DNA from: Spongospora subterranea f. sp. subterranea
Taxonomy: Eukaryota > Endomyxa: Phytomyxea > Phytomyxea > Plasmodiophorida
Direction of reading: 5' to 3'
Length of the DNA: 32,723 nt
NCBI GenBank assembly: GCA_049724395.1
Contig: JAUGWO010000333.1
Coordinates: forward strand, 1-32,723
In this document: piece after piece, positions 27,650 through 32,723 of the stretch
Layout of the letters: each line of letters starts with the position of its first letter
Position numbering within the stretch: position 1 is the stretch's first letter
Translations under genes and position numbers: made by a program
Notes under the pieces: model-generated
What the model was told of the DNA's origin: nothing
What the model saw: only the letters and a program-made list of their open reading frames with translations
The model's database searches: none

Positions 27650-29042
27650 CGTGCTGGCTGGTGTTTGTTTTGTAACTGTTTTTCGCTCTAAGCATTCATA
27701 GCTTGAGACTTCGTTGCTCTGTCTATCTGCATTGGTAATCCATCTCTTTTTCTGCTTTTCATTGTCACTACTATCTATAGGCCATGATCGTTTTTTTGTG
27801 CATATCTGTTTAGTGTGTGCTTTATGTCTTTCATGTTTGGACCTTTGTGTGTGTTGGTCATTAGTTTCTTCGTAGGATCGGTTTCTTTTCGGCTGTATGG
27901 TAATCTCGTGACATGTCATGCTGCCTGTGGTTTGTTTTGTAATTATTTCTTGTGTGGGATGTTCATTTCTAGCAGTTTGATCTGCTGCGTTGTTTGTTTT
28001 TCTTGCTATTTTGTACTGTTCAATAAATTGGTCACATTGATCCTCTGTTGTCATAATTCTATTATTTAACTCGCAAATGTTTGTATCTATCGGGAATAAG
28101 GTCCCATAATGGTTCAAGTGTTCATATCTCATTTCTCATTGGTGTTACTGGGTTCCCATGCATGTGGTGTAACAGGTATATCGTTTTGGTCCATGGTGTT
28201 ATATCGCGTATATTTGGTAGTATGCTCTCTATCATTTTTTGAATGTCAGTTATGAGCAGTGGGCTTGACTGACTTATTACTATTATGTTCATCTTGAATT
28301 TGTAAGCAGCGATTGTGAGCTCGAAAAGCCCACCCCATTGTCTATCTATACTCAGTTGGTTCAGATATTCGTCCAATCCGATGTCATCGTGATTCGGCAG
28401 CGATCCTATATAGGGTTTCAGTTTCTCGGCAATGGTTCTTCCCTGTTCTGGATTTCTGGCGAATTTACATATTTCACTTCGTAGATCTTGCACTGTCATG
28501 TTGGGGATTTCTCCTGTTGCACTGATCGCTTCAAAGGCGCAATTTCCTACTCCAATAACATCTCTAAATACGTATTTCGTATTCGCTATCTCTACCATGC
28601 ATGATTGGTGTAAGTCTTTGCTGTTTCCTCCTGCAGATTTTGAATGTTTTGTTGCTACCCTTATTTGATGTGACTGTTTCTTAATATTCAATGAAATTGT
28701 CTGTTTCTCAATATAAATAATAACCGTTCTGTTGTTCCGAGATTTTGTCCAGATTCCAGATTGTGATTTCGGTGTCCATTTGTCGTTGTAGTCCAGCGTT
28801 TGTTTTTTCCCCTTGCTCTTTAGTGTGCTCATAGTTTGCTCCAGTGTTTCTTCTATTACGTGTTGATCCATACACCTAGTCCAGTTTTTTATACCATGTT
28901 CCAGTGTCCCTTCCCTCCGTTGATATTTCATTGTTCTAGTTCCTAGGTTAAGTTCCAGTGTCTGATTGTTCCAATGTATCTTCATGATGAAATTTCCACA
29001 AGCAAGTTCCCATGTCATATTGCTCAGATGGAGTTTCGTCAT
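27650..29042 (-). pseudogene. OTU-type LINE copy F: ORF2 N-terminus with OTU domain
   Basis: An ATG at 29042 starts a 306-residue frame whose first 130 residues are repetitive (TLEHG, TLEQT, TLDYN blocks about every ten residues). They lead into a GGNSK..HQSCMVEI segment and DVIGVGNCAFEAI with candidate catalytic Cys168 (about 28541-28539). The OTU core continues with WGGLFELTIAAYKFKMNIIV. A frame change near 28122-28132 separates the block LNHYGTLFPI, with the candidate His near 28111. A Lys/Arg/Gln-rich linker follows and merges in frame with the Harbinger transposase at 27649. Compared with copy E the Cys and His blocks are both conserved and the position three before Cys is Val. Endonuclease and RT are absent. 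Confidence 0.75.
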
Positions 29043-29103
29043 CCAGTTCCTAGATTATTTTCCAGTGCCTGATTGATTGCTCAGATAAGGTTCCGAGATC
29101 AAG

Positions 29104-29295
29104 TGTAAGAGTCTCGCCGGGTGGGATGAGACGAGTTAGACAACCGCAGTAAGCAACAAACAGTGTGTATTAAAGGTACACTGAATCAGATGATTCGACA
29201 ATGAATGTCAAATCATTTGACAGTTCAACGTCCAGGAAGTAACGATGACTCACTTATCCGGAAATAGAGGCGGGACTTAAGGTGATATCATGACA
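29104..29295 (-). repeat. 3' LTR of Gypsy fragment C (192 bp)
   Basis: On minus the LTR starts TGTCATGATATCACC immediately after a purine tract (AGGAGGGGGGTAA) that follows the polyprotein stop, and ends TCTTACA, so both ends are TG...CA. It contains a TTTAATACACAC stretch. It joins LINE copy F flank at 29103. Confidence 0.7.
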
Positions 29296-30050
29296 TTACC
29301 CCCCTCCTAGACAAGCGGATGCCAGACGCTTGACCAGGAATCATACGGACAACCTTAGGGACAGCTGCATCCTCGGACGCGAACGTGACGCGGCGCTGGG
29401 TCGCAGGCATCAGGAGACAGGGACCAGGTAAGGACGGATGCTTGCGATGGAAGAGATCAACTTGATCAGGGACATCTTGACAGATTGTGGCAGCGGGTTC
29501 CCAAGAACGGTCGGAGGGACCGTAACCAGTCCAATTAATCAAATATTGTAGCTTCCGCCGAAAATAACGTGAGTCGAGAATAGCTTTCACCTGGAAATGA
29601 GGAGACATGGACGGGTCAGTGTTAACAAGAATAGGATCGGGTGGAGGCTTGTTGCGACCCGGAAAAGGGTTTGCCGTGAATGGGGAGATCAGGGAGACAT
29701 GGAATACCGGATGGACTCTCATTGATTTTGGAAGAAGGAGGTCAACTGCAGAGTCACCGATAAGCCGACGGATGGAAAAGGGACCGAGCCAGCGCGAAGC
29801 GAGTTTTTGGCAAGGTCGAGCCGTCCGAATATGGGCGGCGGAAAGCCAGACTTGTTGATCGACGGCGTACGATGGAGGAATGGAGCGGGAACGATCAGCG
29901 AAATGCTTGTACGTTGACTGCGCCGATTTCAACTTCTGTCGTAGCCACTGATGTAACTCCTTGATGTTGGATATGTAGGATTCGGCGCGAGGAACTTGAG
30001 AGGTGGTGGGAACCGACGGGTCGAAACGTGGATGGTAGCCCTACAAGGCG
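29296..30050 (-). mobile_element. Ty3/Gypsy fossil C: integrase C-terminus and chromodomain
   Basis: On minus, GYHPRFDPSV (about 30035-30005) marks the end of the integrase core. A YKHFADRSR segment, then VWLSAAHI, RPCQKLASRWLGPFSI (about 29890-29760), HPVFHVSLI (near 29710) and a chromodomain with YLINWTGYGPSDRSWEP (about 29555-29500) follow, then a basic tail to the stop near 29288. The reading is well preserved over more than 640 bp, so it is younger than fragments A and B. It is truncated upstream at about 30050 against LINE ORF1 sequence. It is a chromovirus of a different lineage from fragment B, judging by the divergent chromodomain. Confidence 0.85.
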
Positions 30051-30344
30051 AACTTATTGGAGCATCCTATCTGTTTAGAAAATTCGACAATTAAACTACC
30101 CATGTCTTTGGTCGTAATTTTCGCTTGTTCATAATTTGTTGTATCTTTTGATCCTTTCGGTGGCCGGTTTGTCATTTGTAATGTTACTTTTGAGTTTTTT
30201 TACGGGAGTTGGGTCTACTCTTGATTGTTCACTTCGTTGACGCTTCTCAATGATGGGGGTGGGTTCGATTTCCATGTCTAAGTAATCTCGTTTCGCAGAG
30301 GTATTTGCTACCGAATGTATTCTATGATCGCATATTGCCGTCAC
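30051..30344 (-). pseudogene. LINE ORF1 N-terminal fragment (possibly part of copy F)
   Basis: A Lys/Arg-rich frame on minus (30344-30129) contains PTPVKKLKSNI. It continues in another phase as NYEQAKITTKDMGSLIVEFS and QIGCSNKF (about 30120-30060), which aligns with NYSEAIITADNLHGVM...GC of LINE E ORF1. Same strand and position relative to copy F suggest that ORF1 and ORF2 of one LINE were separated by Gypsy C; the intervening zinc-knuckle part of ORF1 is missing. Confidence 0.5.
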
Positions 30345-30407
30345 GGCATCTCGCGCCCTGTGGTTCGGCCCCCGGTGCGTGTTTCTTTTGGGCAGGATTG
30401 ATATGTA

Positions 30408-30440
30408 TTAGGGCCCGTTTGGATGCCACGGATTTTGATA
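30408..30440 (+). repeat. Possible Harbinger/MITE-type terminus (TTA then GGGCCCGTTTGGATGCCA)
   Basis: TTA followed by GGGCCCGTTTGGATGCCA at 30408-30428 resembles the TTA target duplication and terminal repeat of many PIF/Harbinger MITEs. The reverse-complement partner is not found in the window, so only one end is supported. Confidence 0.3.
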
Positions 30441-30874
30441 TCCGGATATTGTATTTAATATCCGGATATTACAATATGGGAGCAGTGAATTCTGGCCAGA
30501 TTAACCTATCGGATCAATCGGGACCTTCGCAAGCTCAAGAAGAGAATTTGAATTCACTGCTCATACCAAGATATTGAATTCACTGGCTTGAAAAAGTGCG
30601 GCCAGTGAATCAAGCCAGTGAATTCACTGCTCCCGTATAATATAGATCATACAGGTTTTGCCTCATAAAAATGGGAGCAGTGAATTCAATATCTTGGTAT
30701 GAGCAGTGAATTCGCTGGCTTGATTCACTGGCTTGACGCATTTATCTGAGCCAGTGAATCAAGCCAGTGAATTCACTGCTCATACCAAGATATTGAAATC
30801 ACTGGCTTACTTCGCTGGCCAGATTAACCTATCGGATCAATCGGGACCTTCGCAAGCTCAAGAAGAGAATTTGA
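30436..30874. repeat. Cluster of palindromes and a 60-bp direct repeat
   Basis: AATATCCGGATATT palindromes at about 30440-30470 are followed by many copies of GAGCAGTGAATTCACTGCTC-type palindromes. A hairpin pairs 30685-30733 with 30749-30797 (49-bp arms, one mismatch, 15-nt loop). A 60-bp segment beginning CTGGCCAGATTAACC occurs at 30492-30551 and 30815-30874 in the same orientation. GGGAGCAGTGAATTC (about 30479-30493) is inverted as GAATTCACTGCTCCC near 30620-30634 and appears again at about 30673. No protein is encoded. Confidence 0.88.
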
Positions 30875-30945
30875 GGATCTGCGTTGGAGAAATTATTTCA
30901 TTTATTCCTTCAGCATCACAAGCAGGCCGTTAGTGACATTAGAAC

Positions 30946-31048
30946 GTCGTTGAACGTACACAGTTTATGGTATGGTTACCGGTCGTTGAACGTACACAGT
31001 TTATGGTATGGTTACCGGTCGTTGAACGTACACAGTTTATGGTTACCG
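30946..31048 (+). repeat. 36-bp tandem repeat, three units
   Basis: Units start at 30946, 30982 and 31018, each GTCGTTGAACGTACACAG followed by TTTATGGTATGGTTACCG. The third unit lacks one internal 5-bp TATGG-type step. A partial half, ACGTCGTTGAACG, sits at the left joint. Confidence 0.9.
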
Positions 31049-31255
31049 GTACACCCTTTCTAGGACAAAAACTCTCCTTTGTTCATCATTGGAAATGTTC
31101 ATCCTATTTCGATCGGCCTGGTTAGTTGAATTGGGTTCTTTGCTTCCCATCATACTGATCAATGCAGGGAACAAAGAATCGAAAAGTGTGTTAATTCCTC
31201 TTTATGACTTTCAGTAATTGGTATTGTCAAAATGTTTTCTGCGATCAGTTCTGAG
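31049..31255. other. Unassigned spacer
   Basis: About 200 bp of AT-rich sequence without a recognisable domain or repeat, between the 36-bp repeats and the inverted USP-like copy. Confidence 0.3.
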
Positions 31256-31420
31256 CAAAATAAGTTGGGTGCTTGCAATATCTCAACTTGTACACACGGC
31301 TATAGGTGTTGCTCAAACATTGCCGGTGTGTGGCCAAACTGCCGGACAGATCATGTTTTTTTATCGAAATACTACAAGGCTTAATGACATCGGAAATAGA
31401 ATGTAATCTGATTTAACGCA
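31256..31420 (+). pseudogene. Inverted, diverged duplicate of the USP-like fragment
   Basis: On plus this segment aligns at roughly 75-80 percent with the minus-strand segment 31895-31740: GGCTATAGGTGTTGCT, GTGTGTGG, TGCCGGACAGATCATGTT and ACATCGGAAATAGA have matching partners in order. It therefore holds the same piece of gene in opposite orientation, about 400 bp away. No sustained reading frame with the USP-like residues survives here, so it is a dead copy. Confidence 0.65.
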
Positions 31421-31503
31421 GCTAGCATATATGCGTATGACTAAGGCCTTCCTGAAAAGCGCTTATGATCAAAGATAGCAGACAAAGACACAAGAAATAA
31501 TTT

Positions 31504-31895
31504 TCAGTTTATCTCCGGATTTTTGACGTAGAAAACGAAAAAAGAAAGTTGTTTACGCCCATTGGTGATCGGCGAGATAAGTACAGACCTTCCGCCATTA
31601 TCAAGATCATTATAATGAAACCAGCCCGGTATGGGCACATCAGCTCGTAGTATATGAGAGTAAAAGTGCATACCGGTACGTTGTGTGGCGCTAATGCGCC
31701 CTACTTGCGTCCATTTGCAGCCACCAACATTCAGAATCAAATTACAGTCAATTTCCGCAGACATCAAATCTTGCGGTAATTCGACGAACATGATTTTGTC
31801 CGGTATCTTCACCACACACCGAGCATCTTTTAGCAACACCTATAGCCATGTGCATAAGTTGAGAGATTGCAGGCACCCATTTTGCTTATACTTGA
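31504..31895 (-). CDS. Partial USP-like (ubiquitin-specific peptidase fold) fragment
   Basis: The minus-strand frame 31839-31504 (111 residues, no ATG) reads PDKIMFVELPQDL, then LILNVGGCKWTQVGRIS, then RTGMHFYSHILRADV and GWFHYNDLDNGG. A strand pair followed by GMHFYSHIL and a WFHYNDL block resembles the catalytic-His half of ubiquitin-specific peptidases (pattern G-HY-x-SY followed by W-x-x-x-DD), with His in MHFYSH as candidate catalytic residue. CTATAG at 31845-31840 just before the frame could be a splice acceptor; both this copy and the duplicate at 31256 keep it. Upstream on minus (about 32000-31900) another open stretch reads AVLDVLMNDGAYEETDRDV. The Cys-box half is missing, so it is a gene fragment or an exon. 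USP-like proteins occur in hosts and in some large DNA transposons. Confidence 0.42.
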
Positions 31896-32279
31896 TCGCA
31901 GCCTGGATCATAACATCTCTGTCTGTCTCCTCGTACGCACCGTCGTTCATCAATACATCCAAGACCGCCTGTAAGGATGATTCGGCTGCCTGTTCGACCA
32001 TTCACTCAGTGATGTACTGAAAATATCGATGCGGTCAAGGAAAACAATATGGAGAATTAATCAGTGCTGCATACAAGGATTGGCCACATTGTCAAAGCAG
32101 TTCTCAAGCTTGGTTGAAGTGATTGTTCCAGCAAATCATTTTACGCTATATCAGCCATGACTTAGTTACGATCAACGTATAATGCCTACGATTCAAACCT
32201 GAAAATGGAATGACCACAAAGCCTGCATATCTTGTGGACATTCCAGCAAAATCTGGTTGAGCACAGTAAACGGGTTTTA
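31896..32279. other. Mostly unassigned; possible upstream exon of the USP-like fragment
   Basis: An open minus-strand stretch at about 31900-32005 precedes the USP-like frame. The rest, 32020-32279, shows no domain, repeat or element end. Confidence 0.3.
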
Positions 32280-32513
32280 TCTTATGATGAGGGGATGGCA
32301 ATCTAAGGAAGACTTGATTTCCTATATAAAGGTTATTTATATGGAAAAAACTGAGTAGGATTAGGCCTGACCATTTCGATCAGCAACTACTGACGAACCC
32401 TCGACCAGGGAAGAAAGCACATTTACGATAACATTTACTCAGTTTTTTCCATATAAATAACCTTTATATAGGAAATCAAGTCTTCCTTAGATTGCCATCC
32501 CCTCATCATAAGA
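32280..32513. repeat. Perfect inverted repeat, 78-bp arms and 78-bp spacer
   Basis: 32280-32357 is the exact reverse complement of 32436-32513, with a 78-bp spacer (32358-32435). Each arm, read towards the spacer, encodes the same peptide (LMMRGWQSKEDLISYIKVIY then MEKTE and a stop). The right arm is continuous with the FLYWCH-like frame, so the left arm is a copied and inverted piece of that gene's end. Confidence 0.95.
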
Positions 32514-32723
32514 CGAACCGACTCTGCGTTGGTTCCTGGAGTAGGGACTAACAATTGCTGTGCGGTCCTTCTTGGAGCTGCCATGACAATGTCCTTCAAC
32601 GCCTGCTTCCCGTAGTGGTCGGGTTTCTTGACGTGAGGTATTTTATGTTCATGATTCCCATCATGAATTATGATACAGCGATCTTTCACGAAGTGTTGCA
32701 CCCACATAATGGCGCATTCACAA
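32435..32723 (-). CDS. FLYWCH-like zinc-finger fragment, open at window edge
   Basis: The minus-strand frame enters from beyond the right edge and stops inside the inverted-repeat arm (near 32435). An initial CEC, then VKDRC, IIIHDG and NHEHKI give a C...C...H-x-H spacing like FLYWCH zinc fingers, which in animals occur in host regulators and at the N-terminus of many MULE-type transposases. The following segment (DHYGKQALKDIVMAAPRRTA) has the helical look seen after FLYWCH domains in such transposases. No transposase core is present. Assignment rests on few residues. Confidence 0.4.
   Translation of the reverse strand, partial: CECAIMWVQHFVKDRCIIIHDGNHEHKIPHVKKPDHYGKQALKDIVMAAPRRTAQQLLVPTPGTNAESVRLMMRGWQSKEDLISYIKVIYMEKTE

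Noticed and set aside
30305-30933. Two short open frames sharing GQINLSDQSGPSQAQEENL
   Set aside because: The shared peptide comes from the 60-bp direct repeat inside a palindrome cluster; no sign of real coding.

Overview
This window is eukaryotic and consists almost entirely of nested and fragmented transposable elements. I recognise no tRNA, rRNA, CRISPR array or bacterial operon structure. The host cannot be named from sequence alone. LINEs, Copia, chromodomain Gypsy, a PIF/Harbinger transposase, a SINE and a FLYWCH-like fragment together would fit an invertebrate animal genome, but an oomycete or another protist is not excluded. Only the 254-residue reading frame at 11296-12060, a GC-rich exon-like piece near 18440-18584 and the ubiquitin-peptidase-like pieces near 31.3-31.9 kb look as if they could be host genes.

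Layout. 1-4594: a non-LTR retrotransposon (LINE, + strand) with a minisatellite, an OTU-protease N-terminus, the end of an APE endonuclease, reverse transcriptase, RNase H, a zinc finger and a structured 3' UTR ending in poly(A). It sits inside the integrase of an old Gypsy element (4595-6580, -), which also carries a 456-bp LINE-tail insertion. 6585-8140: a second Gypsy piece (LTR and gag, +) hit by a full-length tRNA-type SINE. 8255-9786: an LTR-type gag/protease fossil (-) carrying a truncated SINE. 10169-11060: LINE tails in both orientations beside a 24-bp minisatellite. 11296-12060: orphan membrane-protein frame. 12440-13295: decayed LINE. 13743-13860: third SINE. 14440-15300: Gypsy integrase/chromodomain fossil (-). 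15880-18430: LINE 5' half (+) with ORF1 (zinc knuckles) and ORF2 starting with an OTU domain. 18596-27038: a tandem Copia array (-) of two nearly complete internal regions and three LTRs, inserted in a Harbinger transposase (27039-27649, -). That transposase is itself fused in frame to the OTU end of another LINE (27650-29042, -). 29104-30050: Gypsy LTR plus integrase/chromodomain (-). 30051-30344: LINE ORF1 piece. 30.4-31.05 kb: palindromes and tandem repeats. 31.26-31.9 kb: inverted pair of USP-like fragments. 32.28-32.72 kb: a 78-bp inverted repeat and a FLYWCH-like fragment.

The unifying element is one LINE family whose ORF2 carries an OTU-type cysteine protease ahead of the endonuclease. 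Its parts recur at least seven times here, and its 3' end (a common tail with stem-loops, closing in CAATCAC plus A-rich sequence) marks insertion points across the left half. The Copia array is the youngest structure because its two outer LTRs are almost identical; the Gypsy pieces are older and have been dissected by later insertions.
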